Source: Klebsormidium nitens (taxonomy: Eukaryota; Streptophyta; Klebsormidiophyceae; Klebsormidiales; Klebsormidiaceae). From it: a stretch of DNA of 64,000 nucleotides. The notes below the pieces were generated by a model, which was not told the origin of the DNA, searched no databases, and worked only from the letters and a program-made list of their open reading frames with translations. The position numbers and the translations under genes are program-made. Positions 25,601-37,384 of the stretch are shown one piece after another; position 1 is the first letter of the stretch; each line of letters opens with the position of its first letter. The DNA lies in assembly GCA_000708835.1 (NCBI GenBank), contig DF237106.1:22370-86369 (forward strand), given 5' to 3'.

Positions 25601-26714
25601 GGCCGGGTTAACCGACTTGCGGAACCTGGCGTTCAGCGCGAGCGGGCAGTTCTTCGCGTTTCACACGCCCCTGGCCACTGTGAGCACGTTCCTGGAACTA
25701 GGCGCGCGCAACATCGACAAACGACAAGTGGGCTCGTTGGTGGGTCGGGAGACGTCTACCGGTTCCGCCAACGGAACGATTCCGGTGCAGGTGGGGCCCC
25801 TGGCGATTCTGTCCGAGGTCAACATGACGGAGATTTCCTTCGTACTAGTTTTCAACTCGTCCGTCGCGAATCTGACGGTCCAAGATCCGGTCGGGAAGGC
25901 GGTCCAGGTCACCGGCTACAACTTCACCACGACGTACAGCAACTTTTCGAGCGCCCAGAACTTTACGCTGACAACCAACGCGACGCGGCTGAACCAGTCA
26001 CTGGGTTTGAATACGTCGTACAACCTGACGCCCAACACCCGGGTCGACATCGGGCCAAACTTTGTGGGAATTACCATCTTCCAGCCGGTTCCGGGGATCT
26101 ACAACGTGTCCGGCGTTCAAGTCCCCAACGGAACCGCCAACGCCAGCGCACCCGCACCTGCTCCCGCGCCAAACCGAGCCGGCTCGAGAATCGTCGCGCC
26201 CCTGGTTCCCCAGCTCGACCTCTACGTCTACGGCAAGAACCAGCTCGGCGCGCAACTCGTCGCCTTCTCGCTGCCAAACGGGACGGTGAAAGCGCCAACT
26301 GCTGTCGTCATCGAAGGCAGCCTGCAGTACAATGGCCGGCGGGTGCTCAACGCCGACGTCACGGCTGACGTCTTCTTCCCCAACGGCACGCGCGCAGGCA
26401 GTGTTCGGCTTTTGGACGACGGGAACTACGCGGCAAACAACGACACGTTTCCGAACGACGGGTACTACACCGGGCGCTTTGCGGCGTACGGCGTCCGAAC
26501 GGACGGCGCGTACACGTTCCGGCTGACCGCCCGTTCCGGCGGAAACGCCACGATCTACCCCGGGGAAGCGCTCTTTGCGGGGCGGAGCCCCCCGGCGAGT
26601 GTGGAGGGCGGTGTGCCCGATCTAGTTCGCCAGCAGCTTGTGTCTGTCGTTATCTCCAACACCCCCTATTTTGCCCCGGCAGCCACCCCCCCGCGGCCAC
26701 CTGCTTCCACATGA
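22676..26714 (+). CDS. Secreted HExxH and VWA-domain protein, CLCA-like architecture
   Basis: Proposed exons are 22676-22876, 23519-23686, 24066-24229 and 24932-26714, all in phase, giving 771 residues. The N-terminus is a signal peptide; a second in-frame ATG at 22700 is an alternative start. Residues about 147-158 read HEMGHLVFGLGD, matching HExxHxxxGxxD, a zinc-protease-type site as in the N-terminal domain of CLCA proteins. Near residue 261 a VWA domain begins (VVVVIDRSYSM, the DxSxS metal-binding motif) with the later ILLLTDGD element. The C-terminal part is Asn/Thr-rich and likely beta-sandwich and glycosylated, ending without a clear membrane span. In animals CLCA proteins are self-cleaving secreted regulators; the role here is unknown. 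Exon 4 has two possible acceptors (24888 and 24931); only the second keeps the frame open. Confidence 0.8.
24866..24931 (+). repeat. Duplicated acceptor sequence before the VWA exon
   Basis: GTGGACAACTTCCTGTCGCGCAG (24866-24888) is echoed by a longer imperfect copy ending GCTCGCGCAG at 24931. Both end in a usable CAG acceptor, 43 bases apart. Confidence 0.65.
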
Positions 26715-27966
26715 GCAAAGTTTTGCTAAGCGTGCCGTTACTCGCCTTTAGGTCAGGTGTTGAATCCTGATTTTGACAGCATGTGTTAAAAAACGTAGGT
26801 GTCGAGGTATGGGACGCCTTTCTGCTGCGCTAAATTGGCGCTCAGACAGCTGGTCAATTGTTGCGTCCAAGTGAAGTCAGATAGTCAATTAAAGTTTGAT
26901 ATGTATATTTGTGAGGATGGTTTGGTAGGCCGGGCGAACGAACGAGTCTTCTTTAGGGGCAATATTTTCTCGATGGAAAGATGAGAAAGTTGATACAATA
27001 CGTCACCACAAATATGTTCGTTTTGTTGCTAGTCGTTCAGATTATGACGGTGGTGCGCTCGCGGCGAGCTGCAGAAAGGTCTATTTAATTTATTGACGTG
27101 AGTCAGGGAGGTGGTGGCCTTGACACTTACATAAGGCCCTACGAAATAGGCCCTGCACTTACGCCGTTCTTCTTCTAGGTTTGAAACCTATACACAAAGA
27201 GTAAGCTCCAAGTGAGGAATTGCAGTTCTCCAACACAATCAAGTAAAGTCGCGTGTCGCCTAGAAGGAAGTGCAGCAAACGGCTCAATTTTGTAAGTACA
27301 TAACCCCGCCTGCTCTAGTATCTGATGCATGCAACCAAGCAGAATCACAAGCGTCCATTCTTCGCAATCATGATGTTTTTGTATGTATGTGGCCGCACCT
27401 TTGGAGTGAGGATGCTATGCAAGCATCAGATGCATAAAACCAGTTGGCCGGAAGAATGGTAAGCCAATCTTTGAATGCAACATTTGAATTAACCATTTGA
27501 AATGTCGCACTCTTGTCTCTCTCAAAGTCTCGTACTGACTTTCCACCAAGATGAAGGGAGCGCCTCGCTCAGTCTCCCTTCTTTTAACTACTGAAGGCCG
27601 GACATTCAGAATCGTTCAAGCTGCCAACGGGAGGAACTCGTACGGTCCTCGTAAACATGCGAGTCCCCTCTGAAAGCAGCTGCTTGTTAGTACACTGAGA
27701 CGGAATCAAAAGTTGAGTCATTTCAAAAACGTATCCACATAAGGGATCAACGACGTACAGCAGAATTGGGCCGTCAATATTGGCAGGCTTTCTTCTATCC
27801 AACCGTAACTGTGGTAGCCTGCTCTTTACTGCAGACTGCATGTTCGGCTGTGGGCTCGGGCCCGGCCTGCCCCATCTATATTTTGTTAAGTGTACTCACA
27901 AGTGTGACTACAATACGCATCACTATACGCTTAGGCTGTCAGACCCCCAAGATGCATCAAACGCAA
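26715..27966. other. 3' flank of the VWA gene; nothing else recognised
   Basis: AT-richer sequence, probably the VWA gene 3' UTR followed by intergenic DNA. Short open frames at 27584-27983 on both strands have no motif. Confidence 0.4.
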
Positions 27967-28215
27967 TGAACGCTCTCAGTTAGCCCGTCGATGATCGCCA
28001 GAATTCATTCACCAAAATGTTTTGTTGACTGCGCGCGCAAGACAGGGTAGTCCCGACGAAGGTTGCGCCCAGGGATCCGTCTCTACCGGTAAAAAACGCT
28101 CACCATTACACCGTCGGTGGTCGCCGGAATGTGGCGCGGACAGGTAGCCGTGACGGCGGTCGTGCTTCGAGACCCCGCCCGGCAGCCCTTAAGCTTCCCG
28201 TGTCTGTTTGAAGGC
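27967..28215 (+). pseudogene. Two decayed copies of beta-lactamase-like exon 2
   Basis: Two adjacent segments match the exon at 30835-30960 of the downstream beta-lactamase-like gene. Copy A (about 27967-28090) has CTCAGTTAGCCCGTCGATG and later GCGCCCAGGGATCC. Copy B (about 28099-28210) has ACACCGTCGGTGGTCGCCGG, a TGACGGCG stretch, CCCGGCAGCCCTT and CGTGTCTG. Order and spacing of the shared blocks are the same as in the gene. Indels and stops rule out coding function. They lie about 2.7 kb upstream of the intact exon, on the same strand. Confidence 0.7.
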
Positions 28216-30204
28216 TTCTGCTCATGAGATGAGAGTGTGAATTTTCCAATGTGACCGGAGTTTGAACGCCCACGTATAAGCGTGCAAGCAGACCCTGTGG
28301 TTAGAAATGCCGAGCAGCCTTGAAAGCTCTTGTGCGTCGGCAGATAAGCAGGTTCTCGGATCGACGAGTCTTGTTAAGAAGTTAGTGCGCCACGATCTTC
28401 TAGTTACTATTCCTTGATCACGAGACTCTCACCGAGGTCAGCGGCAATCGTCGTCACCAGCATGCAGGGGATTCGTCGTTTGTTATACTTTTGGGTTTGT
28501 GGCTCAAACAACTTTGACAGCTTAACGTGCCCTGCCCACTCTAAGCCTCGCGCTGGACGTGACGCAATTGCATCTTTTATGACGTTATAGCAGTCCTCTT
28601 GCCTATGAAATCTTCTTTCGGCTAGACCAAAAAGGTAGCCAAGTGTTACTAGCTGTTCTCAGATAGCTGATCTTACGTTGACGTAGCTATTGGGGTCGCC
28701 TTTGGACGTCATCATTGCCGTGTGTCTGGGGCAAGACCAGCAGGCGGGCTTACACAGCAGCCGCGCGCGCTTTTGACTTCTGATTGTCTTACAATCTCAT
28801 CAACGGCAGCGGATTGTACATTCGAGATTTCACGAGGTTATCTGGCGACGTTATCACGACGTTCTCAAACTCCAGCGCATCATCAGCAAACGTCCACCGA
28901 TCGTCAACACCCAGACGTTCGTATTAGCGCCAGCTCAAAGCAAAGTAAGAAAGTGCGGAAATATAAGCCTGATGTCTTGCTCCGAGCGAAAAGAAGGCAA
29001 AAATGGCATGAACTCGATCCGTTGGGGCTCGATTATTCGGTGGACGATCTGAGTCTGCTTTTGGTCGAGCCCCTTCCGTATCAAACCAAAAGTGGGCTGA
29101 CCGCCTCTATTGCACCCGCCAGGGGATGTTTTTACGCTTCAGCGGAATGCGCCCTATTCAACGGCAACAGGACGTTCTTACCAGTCCCATTAAAAAAGAA
29201 TGATAATTTCGTGTTACCATGAGATCTTCCCCGCGCGTGAAAGCTATGCAATTGCTGAGGTTGATGAAGAGAAATCGCAGGATCAATTCAGCTTAAAATG
29301 CCGTTTAAAGTGGAGATCGACGGCCAAAGCGCCTTTTGAAGATCAGTATACGTAGACCTCAGCAGATTGGTCAGAGTTACAAACCCGAGAAACTTTTCCA
29401 TTCTAAGTAATGTCACGAACGACGCTTGACGTTCTAGTCAGCCGGCAATAAGATGGGCTTTACCGACTTACTTCGTCACGAGTTTTCCTTGTAAGTATAT
29501 ATGTACAATAGTTATCACACGTACTGTCTTGCTTATCGGATGCTGCTCTCTATTGGGAAGGGCATACGGTCGCGGCAAAACTCCGGAGCGGAACGTTTAA
29601 CCAAGCACTCGAATTAGAGGTATCAACGGTTATGGTTGAGGAAGCTAGCTACCTTCACTCTGCATGTATCTTTGAGCAGCCTTTAGCTATCCGCTGCTAC
29701 CACAAACCAGATACGCACAATGTCATCCTGCTTATAAGGGTCATTCTTGCCGTGCTACCTGCAACAAAACCAGCATTCAATCTCAGGTGACGGCTTCCTC
29801 TCTATCATACTTCGGTCCAGATATCCCCAAACCTGCCCGGTGTGGTCTCAAAATGGTCATTTTAAGGACCTACGACCGAAACATCGTTCAGAAGCGCAAA
29901 CGAATGTTTTCGGGTAACCTAGCGGAAATACTTACCGCAGATTTTAGGTTATGCTGCTGTGTAGACTCTCGCTATCGAGCACTTGAAATTGGATGATCCA
30001 GCGCCTTGCTCTGAGTTCGAAGCTGAGAGCGCGAGAACAGAGCAAGAACGGAGTTTTGAGTCCGGCCTGGAACGTTTGCTTCATGAGTGACTTGCTTCGC
30101 TTTTGCAACGCTTCCCACATCTCCGCTTTCAAGCTTCCCACGTTTCCGTCCCGCTGAGTGAGCGGACCGCACCCGTTGTGCTCTGCCGTCGCCCGTTCCG
30201 CAGA
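28216..30204. other. Intergenic; one orphan open frame of unknown status
   Basis: A 166-codon plus-strand open frame at 28722-29222 reads rather like protein in its second half (KPDVLLRAKRRQKWHELDPL), but it has no ATG, no recognised domain and no clear splice partner. It could be an unlinked exon or chance. The rest holds nothing I recognise; the last part is presumably the promoter of the gene at 30205. Confidence 0.3.
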
Positions 30205-33200
30205 ATGGCTGCCACGTGGCGTCTGCGCAGGGCACTCCCGCTGCTTCTGTGCCTTGTCTCAATGCCCGGCTCGTTCTGCGACGGGCGGGCACGAACCCCC
30301 GTGCAGCAGGCAGGACAACTAGACACGGGAGAAGAGGCATCCGCCCTCTTGGAAAGCGTTCCCGGGTATCTTGCAAGCGTGCTTTGCGACGGTAAGGCGT
30401 CAAGAACTTTTCTTTTAGAGCTTTTCTTGCTCCAGAATGAAGGGGCATGCAGAGGAGAATTGGATGACCTCGCTCACAGAAAGCCAGGGCAGCTCATTAC
30501 GTGTGACGCAATCACAGCTAGTTGACGTCTTAATTTCCCGAACCAACGGACCTTGTTTTCAGTGATTCCTTCATCGCGAACAAGGATAGGATGGATGACG
30601 TTTTGGTTGGAAAATCTGCTGTCTCATCCTGCATGCAATTCCTCAGATCACCAAAGTATAAGTATCGATCTTTGAAATCAGCCTTGCATCCATCCCCCTC
30701 GAAATTGTGTTTTATGCAACTCAGTATTCGCTCCGTTTACTGCAGGCCTGTTTATCTCCGACCGCACCCTGGCCAGCCTTCTTTCCAGCGAAGGATGCCT
30801 CCTCGGTTGCGCGCTCCTGCCAGAGTTGCTGGCGACCAACGCGCTCAGTTACACCGTCGATGGTCGCCGGAAGTCGGTAACCGCGCGCGCGGGACACGTG
30901 GTCGTGACGGCGACTGCGCCCAGGGATCCCTCCCGGCAGCCCTTCTCGTGTCTGGTGAAGACCTCGGCTCAGGTAGGAATAAAAGGCTCACGAAAACCCG
31001 GTTTGAGACTGCGTTCGAGTCTTTTGTTAACTCAGGTCTGAAACTCTGAGGCGATGTACTCAGAGCAGGTCTACTTTTGTCGAAATTTTGCTGGCAAGTT
31101 AGACGAGATTGGGGTGCTGGGAGTTGCGCAACCCTTTAGCGGTTAAGAAGCTTTTCCGCTTGGCAGTTCCGAAAAGGGACCAGAGAAGTCAAACCGCTCT
31201 TCTTGTTTGTTTGACGTCTTCTGCGAAGGCCCAAGTCAGTAAAACTTTGACAGCGCAACAACAATAAATGCGAAACCTTCTCGTCTAATCTTTCGCCGTC
31301 TTCACCCATCAATCGAAACCCGTTACCTCCTCTTCTTCTTCCGGTCTGGCCTTGTTGCTGCAACATTTTGCAAAGCTCAGCTCCACGTTTGCGTCCGTCG
31401 CTGGATTGGATTTCCAATCTTCCGAATCGAAATTCAAGCGCCCAGAGAGTGTGACGTCACGGGCGGTGCGCGCGCGCAGGTCGGCCCGGTGGTTCGTCCC
31501 GTTTACCGTTCCAACGGGTCGCCATATCGGCGCTTCGATTGGCCAGAGGCGCGCGGCGGCACCTCTTCCGAGTTCTCCGGCGTGGACTACGGGCGCCTCG
31601 CGGCCGCGATCGCGCCGTTTTTTGCCGATCCAATGGCGCCCAACTCGGTCGCCAACGCCACAGAGACACGCGCTGTGGTCGTGATTTACCAGGTGAGGGC
31701 TGCCAACGTACACCTGTTTGGAAATAAGAATCTGGCGACAATCTGGCGACAATCTGGCTTACGCCTTCTCCACGAAGACGCCGAAACCTGTATCTCTGGC
31801 CCCTGAGAATGCGCGGCGCGTCTGTGGGTGACCCGGATTGTCTGATCGGCTCAGCCGACGTATGTGGGCACACTCAAGGATTGTGTCTCTTCTGATAAAC
31901 TGTGTGAGCAGATAATGCTTACAGGAAACTTCTTATCTATCGTTTCTCTGGCTTGTCCTTTTGAATTGCAAGTTTGATCCTTCATCTGGCTGTGGTTGCA
32001 CGACCGATCTTCATCTTAAGAACTCCTCGCTTTATTTGCAGCAAGTATTCGGAATCCTTCCACGGGGTAGACGACTGGCTAAGCCTTCACGAATGTGTTG
32101 CGATTTCTTTGATGCTAACTTTCCCTCGTCCAATTGCAGGGCAAAATCATAGCGGAGCGGTACGCAGAAAGCCTCGGCTTCTTTGAGACGACACCGCTGC
32201 TCGGGTGGTCAATGGGAAAGAGCCTGACGTCCGCGCTTGTAGGGCTGCGCATCGGTGACGGTAAGGGGCTCACGTGTTTTGTGTGTCATCCGGGAAACTA
32301 GACCGTCTTTACAGTTTCAGGGCCACGTATCTGTCAAGTTACCACGCGATGTTTGTCATGCGGTTATTCGAAACATGTTCGTTCATCGCGTTGAAGAATG
32401 TTCTCCGCAATCTGTGTTCGGCAAACCCGTGCAAGGGTTATCCAAAACCTGCAATCGGTCAGTATAGTTCTGGAGGCAAACTCAATGTCATATTTGAGTT
32501 TTCTTTACCCGAAACACGCAGGGGCCCTGAATCTCACAGACTTGGCGAATCCGCGCGCCTGGAGTCCCGCGGAAGTGGCGGAACGGAACATCACCGTGGC
32601 GGACCTGCTCCATCAGACAAGCGGAATCCGGTGGAACGAGTCGTCTTTGCCCGGTTCGGACGCCAACAGGGTCACGTTCGGCCTCGCGCAGAACGACACC
32701 GAAATGTTCGTTGTCGCCCGCCCTCAAGCTGTGCCCGCCGGTGAGTGACTTGCGACCTTTCGGATTCGGAACCTTCTGCTTTTCTCAAAGTGTCCGGTTC
32801 CGTCTGTCTTTCGGCCGCTTCCGTCCGCAAGCGGAACGATCAAATAAATTTTGACGAGAAGTTCGTCGCCGCCCGCCGGTGAGTGATTAGATCGAGGCTT
32901 CCGGCGTCCCGTTCCGCCCGCATTCCGGCCGCTTCTGTTCGCACTCAGAATGATCGCTAAGAGGACAACGAGAAGCTTTCTTAGCAGCGCAACTTAAGCT
33001 GTGCCCGCCCGGTGTGTGACTAGAATGAGGATTCCGGCGTCGGCATGTCGGCCGCTTCTGTTTCGTTTCCGTTCGCATTCTGGCCGCTTCTATCCGCACT
33101 CCGAATGATTGCTCAGAGACGTTTCGTGGCACCGCACCTCAAGTTGTGCCAGCGTGTGGGTTATTGGAACTCGGCGTCCGCGCGATCGCTAGCTAAGTGT

Positions 33201-35146
33201 CCGGTTCCCGTCCGCATTACGGCCACTCCGGTCCTCCTTAAATTGAAGACAGCCTGTGTACCGGTTTGCAAGTCAGTCGGCCGGAACTCGAAGATGTGGG
33301 TTTCCGAACGGTTACGGAAGCTTTCGTGCGCAGTCAGCTTTAACGATCAAAGGATAGCAAGACGTTCTGCCCGCCACCCTCTAGTTAAGCGCGCAGATTG
33401 TCGGTTTCGTCCGCATTCCGGCCACTTCCGTCCGCCGTCGATTGCAAAAGACGATTGCAAAAGACACAAACTTCTGGGCGTAAAGCCCGCGAGCTGTGCG
33501 CGTGGGGGGGTGGAATCTGTTCGCGTGTTTGGCACTGGCCGCATCCGTGCTGCCCATTGGCGCCTTTCGCAGATCTTTGACACTTCCTTACAGTCCGTTC
33601 GATATCTTTTGACCATCCCTTCCGTCCGTTACCAAACGTTGACCGTCCCTGCAGGTTTGCAAAGCGTCCAGGATTGTACTTCGACGATCCTCGACTTTTA
33701 TCCGCAGTTGGCGAAACCGTCTGTGGCGAACCGCTTGGACCGGACCAAGTTTTCTCATTGCTTCCTTCCGCTTGCCAACACAGAAGGTTCCAAAAAAAGC
33801 AAACTCCATCGAATTGCTTCAGATCGGAACAGCTTCGCCATTTCTCGAATTTAAGTTCTATCTTCAGTTCTTGCGCCATCTGAGAAGAATAAGGATCTCC
33901 GTTTTGAGTCAGCGGTCGCTTCGGAGCTCTCTCCGTGTACCCTGATTTTGCTGCACAAACTCCTCATAAGGCGGCCGCCAGCTTACCATAAGAGTGCCCC
34001 CCTTCCGCAGGCACCCGGTTCGACTACAGCACTGGGAACGTCCAACTGCTGCAAGGTCAGTTGCGCCGCAGCTTCCGCGGGAACGACGTAGCGTATTGGA
34101 GCTACCCCTATAATCGCCTGTTCAAGCCGATCGGCGCGCGATCCTTCAAGCTCAGCTTTGACGGCGTCGGTACCATTCAGGTAATCCGCACATTATGACA
34201 GCTCTACAACCCTGCAGATTCCTTTGTTACGAACAGGGGACGTTAGCCACAGATGGCGTGCATTACAACAGAGCTTCCGCCTTTGTGATAGTTGTGCGTC
34301 TTGAATTGCGCGAACTTCCTGAATCTCTAGACATAGCATACACCCTAGCGAGACTGTTCATCTTATGCTTCTCGAGGCATTCAAATCTGCCCCATTGGAC
34401 ATTCGGCTTCTTAAGCCGTTCGGCTTTGGAGTCTCAGCCCGTTTCCATAAATCTCGAATTGCAATCGTACTCGAGATGCATCCACAAAAAGCAGGCTCTT
34501 TAGCTGTCTGGCGGGCTCCTAAAGAAGAAGTTTTGCTGTCGCGGCCAATCCGCGGCGTCAACGTCAAAAAGCGCAGGCTTCGCTCAAAACTGATCATTCA
34601 AACCCGTTCATATACTCCCTCTCAACAACAGGACGAAGGCCCATCAGTCTGCACCAATTTCTAATTTAGTTAAACTAGTGAACTAGTTTGGGGCGTTTCT
34701 GTGGGCAGGCCAGCTCCAGCGTATACGCGACCGCGCGCGACTGGGCGCGCCTGGGACAGCTGTACCTGCAGGACGGCGTCTGGGACGGCACGCGCATTCT
34801 GCCACGTGGCTGGGTGCGCTACTCGCGCACGCCCTCCTCGCCCTCCGTACGACACGTGTGCGGCCCAGTGTCGCTCGCACTGGGCCTCTGCGCACCGTAC
34901 GGCGCGCTCTGGTGGGTCGCCCCGCTCAAGGGCGTCTCCGCGGCCGCGTACGCGGCGGAGGGTTTTGAGGGACAGTACGTAGTGGTCGTGCCGGACCAAG
35001 AGCTTGTGGTAGTGCAACTAGGGTGGGCGAGAAACGATGCCCTTGACGACTACTATGCGGGGGTCCTGGTGCGCCACGTCAGTGAGGCGGTGCCACGTGG
35101 CAAAAGCCCACGTGCGAAGAATACTCCAGGTTTTAGTCTCCCTTAG
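30205..35146 (+). CDS. Serine beta-lactamase-like (class C / PBP fold) secreted protein
   Basis: Proposed exons are 30205-30391, 30746-30972, 31480-31692, 32140-32260, 32522-32740, 34011-34180 and 34709-35146; all phases agree and give 524 residues. The N-terminus is hydrophobic and signal-like (ALPLLLCLVSMPGSF). Serine beta-lactamase family landmarks appear in order: SMGK at about 233-236 (the SxxK nucleophile motif), LLHQTSGI at about 278-285, FDYSTGN near 327-332 in place of the YxN motif, and a C-terminal AEGFEGQYVVVVP strand where KTG or HxG normally sits. In eukaryotes this family (for example LACTB-type proteins) acts as peptidase, esterase or hydrolase; the substrate here is unknown and antibiotic resistance is not implied. 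Intron 5 is filled with degenerate copies of the exon 5 donor region, and decayed copies of exon 2 lie upstream. Confidence 0.88.
32722..33160 (+). repeat. Degenerate tandem copies of exon 5 donor region in intron 5
   Basis: The exon 5 end plus donor (AAGCTGTGCCCGCCGGTGAG near 32727-32746) recurs with divergence at about 32871, 33000 and 33140, spaced 132-143 bp. Each unit also contains a GGCCGCTTCTGTTCGCACTC-like block and an AGAATGATCGCTAAGAG-like block. Copy 2 keeps a perfect GTGAGT donor; copy 3 has GTGTGT. Confidence 0.75.
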
Positions 35147-36329
35147 AGTTTCACCAATAGTGGGACAATTTTCCTGGTTCATGAACTTCTTACGGACAAT
35201 AATGGGACAGGAAGACCTCGGTTTTGAGTCGATATTCCACATTGGCCCGCTTAGCTCATAAAACAGTTGATTAGGTCACCGTGATCGTGTATGACGTGAT
35301 ACCTTAGCAAGATTTCAGATTGCTAAGCGCTCTACTTGTCGTCCCAGGATGCATAGACGTGCGAGAAAATACTCATGTCTACGCGTCCACATCTATATTT
35401 TCGAATTTCAATCCAGATTAAGCCAAGAGGCCCATACGTACAAAGCCTGAGAAACTTTGTTACCAGTTTTATCTGGTTGTTGGTCAAAGTCTTCTTTTCG
35501 GATTCTGATGCAGTATGATGCATCTCAAAGAGGACCCAAGGAAACATATTCATTTGCAGAATTGTCGCTAGCTGATTGATGAAGAACTACTCGGCAGATC
35601 AAGCGTAAGGCTCTCGCAAGCTGTGAATTGTTCTTGCGAACGGAATCTCTAACGGAGACTTCAAGTGTAACAGAAGGTTCCAGCTTTGAGGCAGTACAGA
35701 GCAGTCGCCGTGTTTGCATATGCGTCGAAAAGACGGTAAGGCTTTTTGCAGCAATCAGTCGAGATCGCGCCGAATGCCATGTATGCTATGGCTTCCGCCA
35801 TTTATATGCGACCATGAGGAACACTCGCTTTATGCTTGACCAAACCTGGGCGCGCGCGCTTTGGCTTATTGCCGGCATGTGACGGCAGCAACTTACAGAG
35901 ACTAATTTGAGGTCAAAGAAAAGAATGAAGGTCTGGTGCCATGCATTTCAGACAAAGTGATATATCAAGAGGATTTACCCAGCCTTTAAAATGAATGATA
36001 TAAAACAGACTCAGCGTACCGGCCCCTTTCTAATCAAAGGTCAATCTAAGACAATCATGATTGTCCTGAACCAGTGTACGTTTGGTACGTTGATGATTTA
36101 ACTCCATTTGAATTATCCTGTACTTAACTACAGACTAAAGGCCTCTTAGGGTTTGTAATCTTCCCCTGAAGTTGAAACGTAAGCTTCAAAATGACACCTC
36201 ACGTCGTTGGCATTCTACCGTTAACAATACAGTAGATGCGAAGGCGGTCTTGTCCTACAGTTATCGTTTTTATGTGAGGTCAAACTAGCGATTCTGGCAC
36301 TCAATCGAAGAGTGCTGAAGCCTTAACCC
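35147..36329. other. Intergenic between the beta-lactamase-like gene and the F-box array
   Basis: The two flanking genes converge here. I see no motif-bearing open frame, RNA gene or repeat. Confidence 0.45.
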
Positions 36330-37367
36330 CTATCTTAGGAACCCACTCAGGGGCCTCCCACATAGGTTGCACCGTTTATCTTCGTTCGCCGTACGACCCA
36401 CTGTTCCAGCTTCCTCTCCAGGGCTATAGCGCCTGGCTCCTATTCCGCAGAGTCCGCTGAGCCGAATTCCCCAGTCAAGGAAAGCCTCCCGATTGGCGGA
36501 AGCCTCTAGATGCATCCGACTACAATTGAAGTGGGCGTCCTCAAACGTCGCGTGCAAGCACAGCTCCACGTTACCTGTGAATACGTTATACTTTCCAGGT
36601 TCGGCGAAGTGCCAGCAAACGCTACTGGCGGAGTCAAAATAATATGTGCGCAAAAATGAGCTCCGCATCCTCCGCTCCTCCTCATTTTTGTATAGGGGCG
36701 CCCACTTCACTGACCCGCCTCCGAAGACAATGTAGGACTCCAACTGTACATCGGCTTTTGCCCAAGAAACCTCTGTGATCTCGACGGGCAGGTTCTTGAT
36801 TGGACACAAGGGATGTAGGTGGCTGATCTTTGAAAAGTAGTAGGCATCGAAACCAATATGGTACAGCGCGTTTTGCACTTTGCGTGAAGCTTGACCCACT
36901 CCATACAAGCAGAGCCGCCCCTGCAGCGTCCTCACCAAGACCAGAAAGCTTATCTCGGACCGCGACTCAATCTTCTTGAGACTCTCCTCGAAAAAAGCTG
37001 GTTTGTTCTTGTAACAAGCTAGTCTCTCTGACATTTCTTTGGCCCAGCGTGCTCGAACGAGAGCCTCGTAGCCACCGAAACGCTCGACTACTTCTCCAAA
37101 TGCTGCTGCTTCGGGGTCCTTAGGTTCGGGAGCTTCTGCAGGGCTGTAAAAAGCAGATCTCCATAGAGAAGCATGCGAGGAAAGTACGGAGTGTAGGTTC
37201 TTGCACGCAGCGCTAGCAGCTAGCAAAGCTGGAGGATCCTGCGAAGCAAGCTTGTTCAAGATAGTAAACAAAGCTCCGTCGTGCAATTGAAGAACGTTTG
37301 TTACTTCCTTGGCCGCCTTCACGTTTCCTGGTCTTTGGAGTATCTGCTGATCGTTACTCCGCTCCAT
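36330..37367 (-). CDS. F-box family protein A, intact single exon
   Basis: A 345-residue ORF from ATG at 37367. An F-box lies at residues about 26-75 (LHDGALFTILNKLASQDPPA, CKNLHSVLSSHASLWRSAF). The middle holds family blocks shared by all six copies in this array: FGGYEALVRARWAK, LQGRLCLYGVGQ, SYIVFGGGSVKWAPL and VELCLHATFEDA. The C-terminus ends in a CxxC-containing tail (CNLCGRPLSGFL). F-box proteins recruit targets to SCF ubiquitin ligases; no target-binding repeat class is recognisable, so the target is unknown. The lack of introns contrasts with neighbouring genes and fits a rapidly duplicating family. Confidence 0.85.
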   Translation of the reverse strand: MERSNDQQILQRPGNVKAAKEVTNVLQLHDGALFTILNKLASQDPPALLAASAACKNLHSVLSSHASLWRSAFYSPAEAPEPKDPEAAAFGEVVERFGGYEALVRARWAKEMSERLACYKNKPAFFEESLKKIESRSEISFLVLVRTLQGRLCLYGVGQASRKVQNALYHIGFDAYYFSKISHLHPLCPIKNLPVEITEVSWAKADVQLESYIVFGGGSVKWAPLYKNEEERRMRSSFLRTYYFDSASSVCWHFAEPGKYNVFTGNVELCLHATFEDAHFNCSRMHLEASANREAFLDWGIRLSGLCGIGARRYSPGEEAGTVGRTANEDKRCNLCGRPLSGFLR

Positions 37368-37384
37368 TGCCTTAGCTTGTTCGA

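Noticed and set aside
25304-26368. 354-codon frame overlapping the VWA exon
   Set aside because: Same-strand shadow frame, rich in R, G and P as expected from a shifted GC-rich exon; the VWA motifs lie in the other frame.
33045-33879. Long open frames (269 codons plus, 164 codons minus)
   Set aside because: They lie inside intron 5 of the beta-lactamase-like gene and are made of its degenerate repeats.
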